Origin: Cytophagales bacterium UBA2561
Lineage (GTDB): Bacteria > Bacteroidota > Bacteroidia > Cytophagales > Thermoflexibacteraceae
Direction of reading: 5' to 3'
Assembly: GCA_002340355.1 (NCBI GenBank)
Contig: DDLX01000027.1
Coordinates: 162,207 to 226,206, forward strand
DNA length: 64,000 nucleotides
A program made the position numbers and the translations under genes. Shown piece after piece: positions 27,201-36,451 of the stretch. The notes beneath the pieces were generated by a model. That model worked only from the letters and a program-made list of their open reading frames with translations, searched no databases and was not told where the DNA came from. Every line of letters starts with the position of its first letter. The first letter of the stretch is position 1.

Positions 27201-27555
27201 CCAACGACTTTTTGTCTCGTGAAATACCAAGTGCTGTAACTACAACTTCATCCAACATTTCTTGGTCAGGAGATAAGGTAATATCAATTTTTGATTGAGT
27301 ACCTACAGCTACTTCCTGAGTTTTAAAGCCTACATAACTAAAAACTAAGGTAGCCTCCTCGCCAGAAACTGAAATCGAATATTTACCATTCATATCCGTT
27401 ACAGTCCCTTGGGATGTCCCTTTGACTAAAACAGTCACCCCAATTAATGGCGAATTATCTTCGCCAGATAACACCGTTCCAGTAACAGTGCTTTGGGCAT
27501 ACATACTTCCCATAGTGAAAAGTACGAATACCAAAATGTGTAATAAATGTTTCAT
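24289..27555 (-). CDS. SusC/RagA-family TonB-linked outer-membrane transporter
   Basis: The 1088-residue protein has a signal peptide, a carboxypeptidase-regulatory-like domain (TVTGTVLSGEDNSPLIGVTVLVKG to about residue 100), the TonB-box region LDEVVVTALGI, a plug domain with GKAAGVNIRRNN, IIIRGNTSLQGNNQALFVIDGVP and INVLKGAAATALYGSRAANGVI, and a long beta barrel ending in NFGFNVKLQF. It imports a ligand held by the SusD protein, using TonB energy. It is the first gene of a SusC-SusD operon. There is no adjacent sigma/anti-sigma pair to regulate it. Confidence 0.97.
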   Translation of the reverse strand: MKHLLHILVFVLFTMGSMYAQSTVTGTVLSGEDNSPLIGVTVLVKGTSQGTVTDMNGKYSISVSGEEATLVFSYVGFKTQEVAVGTQSKIDITLSPDQEMLDEVVVTALGISRDKKSLGYATQEVSGDDLSAVQSDNFVNSISGKAAGVNIRRNNNMGGSTNIIIRGNTSLQGNNQALFVIDGVPVNNQNENTRSQSQSGTGYDYGNPAADINPDDIESINVLKGAAATALYGSRAANGVIMITTKKGTKRKGIGLTINSGVTISSVDKSTFPEYQKQYGAGYGPYYDGPGNHWNIGDVTGDGVDDQYVVLREDGSYGAAFDGSMVYQWDAMYPELSTYRQASPWKYAANDPLTYFETPVTYKNSIALEGASEKTTYRFSYTNLNQKGILPNSELKKHNFLVNLSSELSDKLTATASANYIRMDALGRNRTGYSGNYMGAFRQWWQTNVDLKAQKEAYRKTGKNITWNPNGPTNLAPAYWDNPYFLRHESYQNDNRDRFIGNMALTYKVTDWLNIFGRVSADTYRGFQEERLAVGSNPTRFGITGSGADGSINRQEVGSGYMRTDIGYSEYNYDLMANFDKDLNEDVNIKGIVGFNARRTTYESVKASTSGGLNIPGLYSLQNSVGPLPLAKERYEPVGVDGIYGSVSVGYKGSIFVDAALRRDHASTLPKDNSVYYYPSIATSIIFSEFIEQDWLSFGKLRVNYAEVGNAPAFDRIADSYTLETPFGSAAIAETGLTKRNADLKPERSKSIEAGLEMFFFNRRAGFDLGVYKTNSVDQALPVRVSESTGFLYKMINAGEIENRGVELALFATPIKANGFTWDINLNWTKNVNEVVSLTEGLDNLQLGSFQGGVTVNATPGEPYGTIQGKDYTYHENGQRLINESNGQYIPTSNSDNVIGNATPDWMAGLTNRLSYKNLSLSVLIDIQKGGDIFSLDMYYGLATGLYEETAFTNDLGNPVRNSLEDGGGFINEGVNADGQPNETRIRADRFGAWGYRRGLPQKAFVYDASYVKLREISISYTVPSSILEKTPLTGASLSFVGSNLWIISKDLPYADPESGLGAGNMQGYSAGSLPTTRNFGFNVKLQF

Positions 27556-28167
27556 AAAATGAACAGGTTAGATAAAATATTAAACATCAAAAGTGCAATG
27601 CACGAACAAATGTAATAAGAACTAAAAATGAAATGAAAATGAAAATAACTTTAAAAACCATCCTCATTATTACAAATTCGTAAAAAAAAGCCTTGTTTTT
27701 TATGAATTTCCTAACAAAACAAGCATTTATTCAAAAACATTATACTAAAATTGCTTAAAAATTTCCAGATGACAAAAGTTAGTTTTTTTTGTAGAAGTTT
27801 TATAAAAAAGCAATTTTAGTTAATAAAAGGGCAAAGAACTCTGCTTGCAGAGCTTTTTATTTATAATTACTACATCAGTTGCTTTTCTAAGTAATCTGTA
27901 TGATTTTCATTGTTTTTGTCATTTTTCAACTTGTAATCAAAAATTTTTAGACAAATGAAAATACTAAAAAAGAAAATAATCTTAGAAAAACTTACATCTC
28001 AGATTATATTTATTGATTAATTTCAGGAGGTTGTCTGGTAATTTTTTGATAATCAAATAAATAAAACACTAAGTCTAGAATCTACAAAGTAACCTTTTGA
28101 TTTAACCTAAAGTATTTTAAAATTTTTTCCCTACCTTCCCTTGTATTTTTAGTCAAAATTAGTATCA
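27556..28167. other. Divergent intergenic region between the SusC and GT39 genes
   Basis: This 612-base AT-rich region should hold the promoters of the leftward SusC-SusD operon and the rightward glycosyltransferase gene. A compact palindrome, CTCTGCTTGCAGAG (27839-27852), is followed by CTTTTTATTT; its loop is only two bases, so it may be a protein-binding site rather than a terminator. No gene could be supported. Confidence 0.4.
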
Positions 28168-29835
28168 ATGATTATATTAGAAAAATACAAATTTGAATTA
28201 TTTTTTGGACTTCTTGGAAGTCTTTTTTTCATTCCCTTTTTAGGTGGAGTACATTTATTCGATTGGGACGAAATTAATTTTGCCGAATGTGCTAGGGAAA
28301 TGCTTGAAACAAATAATTATCTCCAAGTACAACTCAATTACTTGCCTTTTTGGGAAAAACCACCACTTTTTTTCTGGTTACAAGCCCTCTCGATGAAAAT
28401 CTTTGGAATCAGCGAGTTTGCTGCACGATTTCCCAATGCCATTTGTGGAATTATTACCTTAATCTTGCTTTTTCGAATTGGAGATAAGTTATACGATACC
28501 ACTTTTGGAATACTTTGGGCAGGATGTTATTTTGGAGCTTTTTTACCTCACATCTATTTTAAATCAGGAATTATTGATCCTTATTTTAATTTATTTATTT
28601 TCTTAGGTTTATATTATTTTATCTTGTTTTATTTTAAGAAACATCGTCATAATTTAATTCTTCCTCAATCTCCATTTTATTATCTTTTTTGGGCAGGCAT
28701 ATGGATAAGTCTCGCTATTCTGACTAAAGGTCCTGTCGCTTATTTGATTTTTATACTGTGTTTATTTGGATTTTGGCTCGCTCAGAAACTCAAAAATTAT
28801 CTTTCTATTGGTGAATTTATACTTTTTTCAGCAATTGCTTCACTGGGAGTTTTGAGTTGGTATGGAATAGATATTTTGCAAAATGGTTGGCAAATGACAT
28901 GGGATTCTATTCAGTATCAGTACCGTTTGTTTAGTACACATGATGCAGGACACAAAGGCTTTTTTGGTTACCACTTTGTTGTTTTGTTGTTGGGATGTTT
29001 TCCAATTTCGATTTTTGCGATTCGGGGATTTTTTCGTCAGCACCAACCTCGACTTTTTCAGCGTATTTTTAAACTATGGATGTTAATTCTTTTTTGGATT
29101 GTTTTACTATTATTTAGTATTGTAAAGTCCAAAATTATACATTATTCTTCGTTATGTTATTATCCACTTACTTTTTTATCAGCCTTAACTATTTTTCAAA
29201 TAATCAAACAAGAAGACAAGTTCAGGGTTTCTTATAAAATTGGTTTACTGAGTATTGGCGGAATAATATCAGCAGTAGTTATTGCACTTCCATTTGTAGG
29301 ACAAAACTTAGATAAGATTCGTCCATTTATTAAAGATGAGTTCACATTGGCAAATTTAAATGCTTCAGTAGAATGGACAATATGGACAGCAAGTTCTGGT
29401 ATTTACTTTTTTATTTTGCTTATTGCTGTTATTATTTTAATAACCAAAAATTTAAAAGAATTAGGTTTTATCACCTTGTTTCTAGGAACAGGAATTATGA
29501 TGCTTTCAATTTTACACGTTTTCCCGAAAGTAGAACGTTATTCACAAGGCGCACCTGTTGACTTTTTCGAGTCTTTACAAGATAAAGATTGTTATGTGTT
29601 AACGGTAGGTTATAAAAGTTATGCTCATTATTTTTATGCTCGTACTCAACCTGATACTCGTCCCCAATTTGTTGATGCACAAAAATGGAAGTGGCATTTA
29701 TTAAAAGGCAAAATTGATAAAGACGTTTACATAGTCACAAAAACGACTAAAGAAAAACGCTTAGAAGAGGCTTTGGATTTGCAAAAAATCAAAACTGAAA
29801 ACGGATTTTCATTTTTCGTTAGGAGAAAAAAATAA
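28168..29835 (+). CDS. GT39-type membrane glycosyltransferase (ArnT/PMT-like)
   Basis: The 555-residue protein has about 12 hydrophobic segments and the GT39 (PMT_2/ArnT) catalytic loop FDWDEINFAECAREMLETNNY, with the conserved Asp-Glu pair. It continues LPFWEKPPLFFWLQALSMKIFG, SEFAARFPNA and LTKGPVAYLIF, matching undecaprenyl-phosphate-sugar transferases that modify lipid A, proteins or glycans on the periplasmic side. The acceptor cannot be read from the sequence. The soluble C-terminal 100 residues are short compared with ArnT. It is monocistronic. Confidence 0.9.
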   Translation: MIILEKYKFELFFGLLGSLFFIPFLGGVHLFDWDEINFAECAREMLETNNYLQVQLNYLPFWEKPPLFFWLQALSMKIFGISEFAARFPNAICGIITLILLFRIGDKLYDTTFGILWAGCYFGAFLPHIYFKSGIIDPYFNLFIFLGLYYFILFYFKKHRHNLILPQSPFYYLFWAGIWISLAILTKGPVAYLIFILCLFGFWLAQKLKNYLSIGEFILFSAIASLGVLSWYGIDILQNGWQMTWDSIQYQYRLFSTHDAGHKGFFGYHFVVLLLGCFPISIFAIRGFFRQHQPRLFQRIFKLWMLILFWIVLLLFSIVKSKIIHYSSLCYYPLTFLSALTIFQIIKQEDKFRVSYKIGLLSIGGIISAVVIALPFVGQNLDKIRPFIKDEFTLANLNASVEWTIWTASSGIYFFILLIAVIILITKNLKELGFITLFLGTGIMMLSILHVFPKVERYSQGAPVDFFESLQDKDCYVLTVGYKSYAHYFYARTQPDTRPQFVDAQKWKWHLLKGKIDKDVYIVTKTTKEKRLEEALDLQKIKTENGFSFFVRRKK

Positions 29836-29940
29836 TTTCATGCTTTTTCGGAAAATCTTTTATATTGTTTCTTCTACAATAGACTATATTGAGACAAAAC
29901 CATCATTAGAAAAAAGGACTTAGACGAGCATACTACAATC

Positions 29941-30096
29941 ATTTTACGTCAAATATCGTATAAAAAAAGAGGGGTAACACTCAAAAAAGAGGACGTAAAA
30001 TGAAACAAAAACTAAACTCCTTTTTTCTTGAAAAATCACCCTAAACTTCCGATTTTTGGATTCAGGTATGGGTTTTGCTCTATTTGCGAGCAAAAC
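29941..30096. promoter_or_regulatory. Inverted repeats upstream of the LRR gene
   Basis: Two structures lie in the 311-base gap (29836-30146). ATTTTACGTC (29941-29950) and GACGTAAAAT (29992-30001) are perfect inverted repeats 41 bases apart, enclosing two copies of AAAAAAGAGG. GTTTTGCTC (30072-30080) and GAGCAAAAC (30088-30096) form a perfect 9-base-pair hairpin 50 bases before the LRR start. The second has no T run. They may be protein or RNA control sites; no gene is apparent. Confidence 0.45.
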
Positions 30097-30146
30097 GGCA
30101 ATTATTTAAAATCGTAAAACAACAACTCAAAAAATATTACTGGATT

Positions 30147-31556
30147 ATGCGACATGATGTAATTAGTTGGAAGATACTGCTTATTGTAGCTATCTATCTG
30201 ATTCCCACACTCTATATAACCGCCCAAGACCCTGATGATCCCTTTGGCGAAATAGATAATTTACTGGATGAAGGTAGTGGTGATGAAAAAATTTATAGTT
30301 CACTTCAGGAAGCATTACAAGAACCCGAACAAGTGAAAATATTAGATATGACGCGAGCTGGTGGAGATGAATTTGATGAACAAGAGGGACTAGAAAAATT
30401 ATCTTCTGATATTCAGAGACTTATTAACCTTGAAGAACTCATTCTTAATGATAATCAGCTAGAGTTTTTACCTGATGAAATTGGACAGCTCAAAAAACTT
30501 CGCCGTTTAAGTATTGCAGATAATCAATTAATGGAGCTGCCTGAAAGTATTGGAAAGTTGGAGTCATTGGAAACATTAAATATACGTGGAAATAGCCTTG
30601 AAACTTTACCTAATAGCATTGGGAAACTGAAAAAGCTTAAAAATCTCGTTCTTGACCATAATCAGCTTGCTGAATTACCTAAGGAGATTGGAGGATTAAG
30701 TGCTCTTAATATTTTTTCTATTAATAGTAATACTCTTAAAAAGTTACCACCAGAAATTGGAGCTTTGACCAAGCTGACCAAACTAACTGTATGGGATAAT
30801 CAACTTACAGAAATTCCTCAAGAAATTGGTTCATTAACAGCATTAAAAGTACTTGATTTAAATTCTAATCAAATTAGCAAATTACCTGAATCAGTTAGTG
30901 GACTTTCGCAAGTAACCCGTGTGAATTTGATGAGTAACTTACTCAATAGTTTACCTAAAGGAATTGGGAATTGGCGTGGTTTAGTAAAGTTGGACTGCTC
31001 ATATAATCGGCTCACGAAGTTACCAGGAACAATTGGTAATTTTACTTCACTCGAAGAATTGGTATTGAGCAATAATCAACTAGCAGAATTACCCAAAGAG
31101 ATTGGGAATTTAAAACGTTTGATGACTTTCGATTTAAATGTAAATAAACTAACCACTTTGCCCAGTGAGTTTGGAGGTTTAATTAGTTTAAAAGATCTAG
31201 TCTTATGGGATAATCGCTTAAATAAATTACCTCAAACTATTGGAAATTTAGAAAATTTGGTAACACTTGATTTGAATACCAATAAGTTAAAAGCACTTCC
31301 TGCTTCTATTGGAGATTTAGACAATATGCAAGTTTTAGTCCTTTGGGGAAACGAGTTAGAGACATTACCTGAAAAGATTTGTGATTTATCAGGAATGTTA
31401 GCCTTAGATTTGAATAGTAACAGATTACAGAAAATGCCTTCAGGAATTGATAAAATGAAGAGTTTGTTAATTTTGAATTTAACTAAAAACTTGGTTCAAA
31501 AATCCGAGCAAGAACGCCTTAAAGGCATTTTGCCCACTACTGAAATTAGTTTTTAG
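30147..31556 (+). CDS. Secreted leucine-rich-repeat protein
   Basis: The 469-residue protein has a signal peptide (residues about 1-26, ending YITAQ), an acidic segment of about 70 residues, then about fifteen consecutive 23-residue leucine-rich repeats of the LxxLxLxxNxLxxLPxxIGxL type and a C-terminal cap. Repeats of the WDNQL and LDLNSNQI types alternate in the second half, pointing to duplication of two-repeat units. LRR solenoids bind proteins or glycans; no enzyme domain is present. An in-frame TTG at 30075 lies inside a hairpin and would bury the signal peptide, so ATG 30147 is chosen. Confidence 0.9.
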   Translation: MRHDVISWKILLIVAIYLIPTLYITAQDPDDPFGEIDNLLDEGSGDEKIYSSLQEALQEPEQVKILDMTRAGGDEFDEQEGLEKLSSDIQRLINLEELILNDNQLEFLPDEIGQLKKLRRLSIADNQLMELPESIGKLESLETLNIRGNSLETLPNSIGKLKKLKNLVLDHNQLAELPKEIGGLSALNIFSINSNTLKKLPPEIGALTKLTKLTVWDNQLTEIPQEIGSLTALKVLDLNSNQISKLPESVSGLSQVTRVNLMSNLLNSLPKGIGNWRGLVKLDCSYNRLTKLPGTIGNFTSLEELVLSNNQLAELPKEIGNLKRLMTFDLNVNKLTTLPSEFGGLISLKDLVLWDNRLNKLPQTIGNLENLVTLDLNTNKLKALPASIGDLDNMQVLVLWGNELETLPEKICDLSGMLALDLNSNRLQKMPSGIDKMKSLLILNLTKNLVQKSEQERLKGILPTTEISF

Positions 31557-31597
31557 TATTTTCATATTTTATTTAAGCGAAGAATTGTCCATAACCC

Positions 31598-31645
31598 AAA
31601 GTGGTAGTATGATTTGAATATAATTTGAAATCGTACCACCACTTT
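31598..31645. terminator. Bidirectional terminator between the LRR and NTF2-like genes
   Basis: An 18-base arm at 31598-31615 pairs with 31628-31645, with two G-T wobbles and a 12-base loop, and ends in a T tract. It lies between convergent genes. Confidence 0.85.
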
Positions 31646-31669
31646 TTTATATAATTTATGTCCTAATTC

Positions 31670-32131
31670 TTAACCACTATAAGGCAAAGATGAATGATGT
31701 ACATCAATTTTTAATTCTCCATTCTCAGCTCGATAATACTTGAAAGTATATTCTACTTTTACATCATTACCGTCAGTGTCTGTAAAATAATAATTACCCA
31801 TTGCTACAGCGTGTGTTTCTTCAAGAAGAATAGAGGCATTTTCAAAACGTACATTTGTCCAAGGCATCAAGGCAAATCCTTGATCTTCAGGAAATTTGTC
31901 ATTTCCACCAATAAAATAAGATTTTGCTGCCTCTTTATCCAAACGAAATTGAGCCTCAGCTGCTTTCGTTGGTTTAAATAAAACGTCTCCTCGTTCAAAG
32001 CTATACAAGGTATCAATCATGTTCTCAGTTGCTTCTTCACATGCTCTAGGATCATTCTTCAAAGAACCAATCTGAACAATTCCTTCTCCCCATTTTTTTT
32101 GTACTTCTAAAACTTCTTCTCGTTTTACCAT
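31670..32131 (-). CDS. NTF2-like small protein
   Basis: The 153-residue protein has no signal peptide. The pattern VQKKWGEGIVQIG at the start, LFKPTKAAEAQFR, the ALMPWTNVRFENASI strand, TEEHAVAMGNYYFTD-like HAVAMGNYYFTD, VEYTFKYYRAENGELKIDVHHSSLPY at the end fits a cystatin/NTF2-like (SnoaL/CaMKII-association) fold. Similar proteins are sometimes labelled phosphoribosyl-AMP cyclohydrolase; I see no cyclohydrolase zinc motif here and do not adopt that name. The conserved HHSSLPY tail suggests a ligand pocket. Role unknown. Confidence 0.7.
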   Translation of the reverse strand: MVKREEVLEVQKKWGEGIVQIGSLKNDPRACEEATENMIDTLYSFERGDVLFKPTKAAEAQFRLDKEAAKSYFIGGNDKFPEDQGFALMPWTNVRFENASILLEETHAVAMGNYYFTDTDGNDVKVEYTFKYYRAENGELKIDVHHSSLPYSG

Positions 32132-32555
32132 TTCGTGTAAAATTTTCTATTTAAAGTATAATACAAAATGTTTATTAAATTGAAATAACCCTTAAGGTTT
32201 TGATAGGTATTTTCAATTCAAAAGACTAATATACATATTATGGGGAAAAATTATTGAAAAGCGAGCGAGATATTACTAAAAAGGATGAAAGGATATGAAA
32301 AATCAGAGCATATTTTTATGAGATAGGTATACCATTATTCCTATTAATTTGAAGAAAAATCAGCAACATTTTGAGAGGAAATTTTGAAAAGTGTTTCCTT
32401 TTTTATAACATTGTCTTCAAGATACATCACTGAAAATCAAAATAAAATAGGACAAATTCAATTTTATTACTTGACTTTTTAAGGATTCTATTTAGGATAA
32501 AGTTTGTCTATCCACCCAATTAAAAAACTTAAATACCTTTTTTAACTCTTTTATT
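32132..32555. other. Intergenic region upstream of acs
   Basis: This 424-base AT-rich stretch separates two divergent genes. It should contain the acs promoter, but I find no clear -7/-33 pair, no convincing hairpin and no gene. Confidence 0.4.
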
Positions 32556-34457
32556 ATGAAAATTCATTCTCTTGGTGGTTATTTTCACGAATACCAAAAA
32601 AGTGTTCAAAATCCAGAAGCCTTCTGGTCATCTATTGCCGATAACTTTTACTGGCGTAAGAAGTGGGACAAAGTAGTTGATTGGAACTTCGCAGAACCCA
32701 ACGTAAACTGGTTTGTTAATGGCAAGCTTAATATCACAGAAAATATCTTTGAGCGTCAGTTATTTACACGTGGCGACCAAACAGCTATCATTTGGGAACC
32801 CAATGAGCCAGGCGAAGAAGCACAGCATATTTCTTATCGAGAATTATATGAAAAAGTATGCCAGTTTTCGAATGTTTTAATCGAGAAAGGGATTGAGAAA
32901 GGTGACCGCGTCATCATTTATATGCCAATGATTCCTGAGGCAGCTGTTGCTATGTTGGCTTGTGCAAGAGTTGGAGCAGTACACTCAGTAGTATTTGCAG
33001 GATTTTCGGCTACCGCACTTGCTGACCGTATCAATGACTGTGAGGCTAAAATGGTGTTAACTTCTGATGGTAACTTCCGAGGTAAAAAGAAAATTGCAGT
33101 AAAAGCAGTTGTCGACCAAGCACTAGAACACACGACTACTATTGAGACAGTTATCGTAGCGCAACGCACGAAACAAGAGGTAACAATGGTTGAAGGACGT
33201 GATATTTGGTGGCATGAAGCAACTGAAGGCGTTTCTACCGAAAATAAAGCTGTTGAAGTAGATTCTGAAGATATGTTATTTATCCTTTATACTTCAGGCT
33301 CTACAGGTAAACCTAAAGGAGTTGTTCATACAACAGGTGGCTATATGGTTTATACTTCTTTCACATTTAAGAATGTTTTCCAATATGGTGAAGGTGATGT
33401 GTATTGGTGTACAGCCGATATTGGTTGGATTACTGGACACTCTTATATTGTTTATGGACCTCTTTTGGCTGGAGCTACTTCGGTTATGTTTGAAGGTGTT
33501 CCTACTTATCCTGATGCAGGTCGATTCTGGGAAATCGTAGAAAAACACAAAGTAAATCAATTCTATACTGCACCAACAGCTATCCGTGCTTTACAAGCTT
33601 ATGGTTTAGATGTCATTGAACCATACGACTTGAGTTCTTTGAAAGTATTAGGATCAGTGGGTGAACCTATTAACGAAGAAGCATGGCACTGGTATCATGA
33701 TCATATCGGCAAGGGTAAATGTCCTATTGTAGATACGTGGTGGCAAACTGAGACAGGTGGTATTTTGATCTCACCAATTGCAGGTGTTACTCCAACTAAA
33801 CCGTCTTATGCTACTTTACCTCTCCCTGGTGTACAACCGATTATTGTGGATAACGAAGGCAATGAACTAAAAGGAAATAGTGTTGAAGGTAACCTCTGCA
33901 TCAAATTCCCTTGGCCTTCTATGTTACGCACTACTTATGGAGACCATGAGCGTTGCAAGAACACTTATTTCGCTAATTTTGAAAATCTCTATTTCACTGG
34001 GGACGGAGCGAAACGAGATGAAGATGGTTACTACCGAATTTTAGGACGTGTTGATGATGTTATCAACGTTTCGGGACACAGAATGGGTACTGCCGAAGTT
34101 GAGAATGCAATTAATGAGCACCCACTCGTAGTAGAATCAGCAGTAGTTGGTTTCCCACATGACATCAAAGGACAAGGCATTTATGCGTATGTTATTTGTG
34201 AGAAAGATGTTGATTCAAGTGATGAACAGAACATGAAGAAGAGCTTGATTGCAACAGTAAACAAGTTGATTGGACCTATCGCTAAACCTGACAAAATCCA
34301 AATTGTTCCTGAATTACCAAAAACTCGTTCAGGAAAAATCATGCGTCGTATTCTTCGAAAAATTGCTGAAGGTACTACTTCTGGTTTTGGAGATACAAGT
34401 ACATTAGTTAATCCTGAAATTGTAAATACTATTATCGAAGGTACAAAAGATGCCTAA
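32556..34457 (+). CDS. acs: Acetyl-CoA synthetase (acetate-CoA ligase)
   Basis: The 633-residue enzyme activates acetate to acetyl-AMP and then acetyl-CoA. It has the P-loop-like YTSGSTGKPKGVVHTTGGYM, the TADIGWITGHSYIVYGPL substrate block, WWQTETGGILISP, YFTGDGAKRDEDGYYRILGRVDDVINVSGHRMGTAEVE, and the catalytic lysine Lys594 in TRSGKIMRR, the residue usually controlled by acetylation. Length is typical. It is a single-gene unit with a strong terminator, and lets the cell use acetate. Confidence 0.97.
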   Translation: MKIHSLGGYFHEYQKSVQNPEAFWSSIADNFYWRKKWDKVVDWNFAEPNVNWFVNGKLNITENIFERQLFTRGDQTAIIWEPNEPGEEAQHISYRELYEKVCQFSNVLIEKGIEKGDRVIIYMPMIPEAAVAMLACARVGAVHSVVFAGFSATALADRINDCEAKMVLTSDGNFRGKKKIAVKAVVDQALEHTTTIETVIVAQRTKQEVTMVEGRDIWWHEATEGVSTENKAVEVDSEDMLFILYTSGSTGKPKGVVHTTGGYMVYTSFTFKNVFQYGEGDVYWCTADIGWITGHSYIVYGPLLAGATSVMFEGVPTYPDAGRFWEIVEKHKVNQFYTAPTAIRALQAYGLDVIEPYDLSSLKVLGSVGEPINEEAWHWYHDHIGKGKCPIVDTWWQTETGGILISPIAGVTPTKPSYATLPLPGVQPIIVDNEGNELKGNSVEGNLCIKFPWPSMLRTTYGDHERCKNTYFANFENLYFTGDGAKRDEDGYYRILGRVDDVINVSGHRMGTAEVENAINEHPLVVESAVVGFPHDIKGQGIYAYVICEKDVDSSDEQNMKKSLIATVNKLIGPIAKPDKIQIVPELPKTRSGKIMRRILRKIAEGTTSGFGDTSTLVNPEIVNTIIEGTKDA

Positions 34458-34494
34458 TGATCGATCTATTTAATAATTTGATTATCTAAAAAAC

Positions 34495-34536
34495 TAAATC
34501 CCAAATGACATTCTACCCATTTGGGATTTAATTTTA
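34495..34536 (+). terminator. Intrinsic terminator of acs
   Basis: TAAATCCCAAAT (34495-34506) pairs perfectly with ATTTGGGATTTA (34519-34530) around a 12-base loop, followed by ATTTTA. Confidence 0.8.
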
Positions 34537-34619
34537 TGAATTAAAATGTTCTAACTTTTTTTTCTAAAAGTTTACCAAGTTTTTGAATACTTGACAAGTA
34601 TCAATTTTGGAGCTTCAAT

Positions 34620-36383
34620 TTATAACTTGGCATAAGCATCAAGAAGTTTTCCAAGTTGATACAGGAAATGGCTCTCCTTATCCTTAAAAGAGATAATCAA
34701 TTCAGTTTCATAATTCTTACTAGGCGATGCTCCCTGTAAACGGATAAACTCTACATTATCTTTCAATAACTGGAACTGTTGTTTATTTTTTTCACTAAAC
34801 TCATCTGCTCCAAACTCTTCAACTTTCTCCAATAAACTCTTTGCATCTAAATTATAAACTGTTGAGTGTTTCAGTAATAATTTTTGATGAGCTTCCTCAA
34901 GTTGTGCTGACTTAGGAACTCCATTTTTGTATTTGCCAGAAATCACATCTGTATCATTTGTAAAAATGAAAATTCCCTCCTTAATTCGGATATAAAATGT
35001 ACCTAACTCATCCGCAGCTTTTGGAATAACATAATAATCACCTTCTTTCTCTACAATTTTCGTTTTCTCTAGTAGATTCAGAATTTTATTAAAGTTCGCC
35101 ATATCTCCAATTTTAGCCAAGGCAGTCATCACAGGAACAGGTGTTTCTCTAGTTTTCTCGACTTCAGTAGCATTGTAATTTTCATCATAGTCATAAGTGG
35201 TGTAAGTTGTTTTTACATTTCTTACTCCTGTGACACTCAGTAATATATCTCCTGAAAGTAAATTTGTCAAAGCTTCTTGGTCGATAGCAATATCTAAAAC
35301 ATCCCAACCTGCTAGTAATAAATCTCCAATACTATCTCCTTCTAAAATCATACGGTAATACTCTTCAGTAAACTCCGAAATCTTGGGGATATCTGCCGCT
35401 ATTCCAGCATAAAATATAGCATCTTTTGCTTTCAGATACTTAAACAACTTAGGATCAAGTTTTTTGGCGTAGATTTCTTGTGCCAATTTATCCAATCGAG
35501 CAGGTATAAATGATTGTGTGGAAAGACGTGCTTCTCCTTTATTCAGATTCAAGAAGGAATGAAAATAGCCTTCTTGTAGTCCCGAAAGTCGATTAGTAAA
35601 TAACTGTAAATGACGAGCTTGTATCGGAATCGGCATACTATTCTGGTTTTCTTGCAATAGCTCGCCCAGTGCTTCGAGGTTAACCCAAACACCTAAGTCG
35701 TACTTATTTTTTGTAAAAGTTTGATAATTCGAAACCTTAGAAATTGGCTTTTGAGCAAGTTTGAGGGCTTTTTCGGCTTCTTGAACAGCCACTTTCTGAA
35801 CCGTCTTTCCAAATTCTTGAGTCAATTTTTCAATCTTCTCATAACGCATCGTATCCGTATAGGGAATACTACTATGAATAAAATCGTCATCGCCTTGTAC
35901 AAAAACAACACTCAAAATATCTTTATTCCATGCCAAAATACCATTATCAGATGAGGCACTTTTATCGGGTATAATGTAGCTTATTTTGTTTGTTTTTTCA
36001 ATTTTTTCTGATCCTGGAAACTTCGACTCAAACTTCGCTACATCCGTAATCTTCATGATAAAGTAAGCTACCATAAAACTATCTACTTGCTGAAAATAAC
36101 CATAAGCTCTTGGTTTCCAACTTACACCAATCTCTTCAGGAGTCGTATAGAAATTAGACATATAATCTAAAAGCATCGAATCCCCTGCACTATTAGCTTT
36201 TTGCTCCATCATCTTATATATATCCAATTCCATGAGCTGTGCCACATCAAATTTTGAACTAAAATTTTCGGCATTCATACTCATTACCACAGGTACGTTA
36301 TCAGGTACATAATTGACAATATCCTGAGCATGTACTACAGGTATCGTCAAAATCATACCAATCAGAGCTAAAAATCGCATCAT
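34620..36383 (-). CDS. DUF4836-like exported protein
   Basis: The 587-residue protein starts with a signal peptide (MMRFLALIGMILTIPVVHAQ). The motif NYVPDNVPVVMSMNAENFSSKFD and the repeated ‘FNKILNLLEKTKIVEKEGDYYVIP’-type ankle of domains (given here only in part) are typical of DUF4836 proteins, exported proteins of unknown function in Bacteroidota. The body looks like two or three alpha/beta repeats that each contain an ILAWN- or IFTND-type strand. It follows a lipoprotein gene by 68 bases on the same strand and is probably read with it. No enzymatic motif is seen. Confidence 0.75.
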   Translation of the reverse strand: MMRFLALIGMILTIPVVHAQDIVNYVPDNVPVVMSMNAENFSSKFDVAQLMELDIYKMMEQKANSAGDSMLLDYMSNFYTTPEEIGVSWKPRAYGYFQQVDSFMVAYFIMKITDVAKFESKFPGSEKIEKTNKISYIIPDKSASSDNGILAWNKDILSVVFVQGDDDFIHSSIPYTDTMRYEKIEKLTQEFGKTVQKVAVQEAEKALKLAQKPISKVSNYQTFTKNKYDLGVWVNLEALGELLQENQNSMPIPIQARHLQLFTNRLSGLQEGYFHSFLNLNKGEARLSTQSFIPARLDKLAQEIYAKKLDPKLFKYLKAKDAIFYAGIAADIPKISEFTEEYYRMILEGDSIGDLLLAGWDVLDIAIDQEALTNLLSGDILLSVTGVRNVKTTYTTYDYDENYNATEVEKTRETPVPVMTALAKIGDMANFNKILNLLEKTKIVEKEGDYYVIPKAADELGTFYIRIKEGIFIFTNDTDVISGKYKNGVPKSAQLEEAHQKLLLKHSTVYNLDAKSLLEKVEEFGADEFSEKNKQQFQLLKDNVEFIRLQGASPSKNYETELIISFKDKESHFLYQLGKLLDAYAKL

Positions 36384-36451
36384 AATTTTTGTATTTTATT
36401 AGGTTTAAATTTTCCTTTCTAATTTAGAAAAAACAATAGTATTTCAAAGAA

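Noticed and set aside
27839..27852. Riboswitch or strong terminator in the SusC-GT39 gap
   Set aside because: The palindrome has a 2-base loop and no further structure or known aptamer signature around it.
30410..31500. CRISPR-like or tandem DNA repeat
   Set aside because: The periodicity is at protein level (23-residue leucine-rich repeats); the DNA repeats are not conserved.
31670..32131. Phosphoribosyl-AMP cyclohydrolase
   Set aside because: Similar proteins carry this label, but no zinc-binding cyclohydrolase motif is present; the pattern fits an NTF2-like fold.
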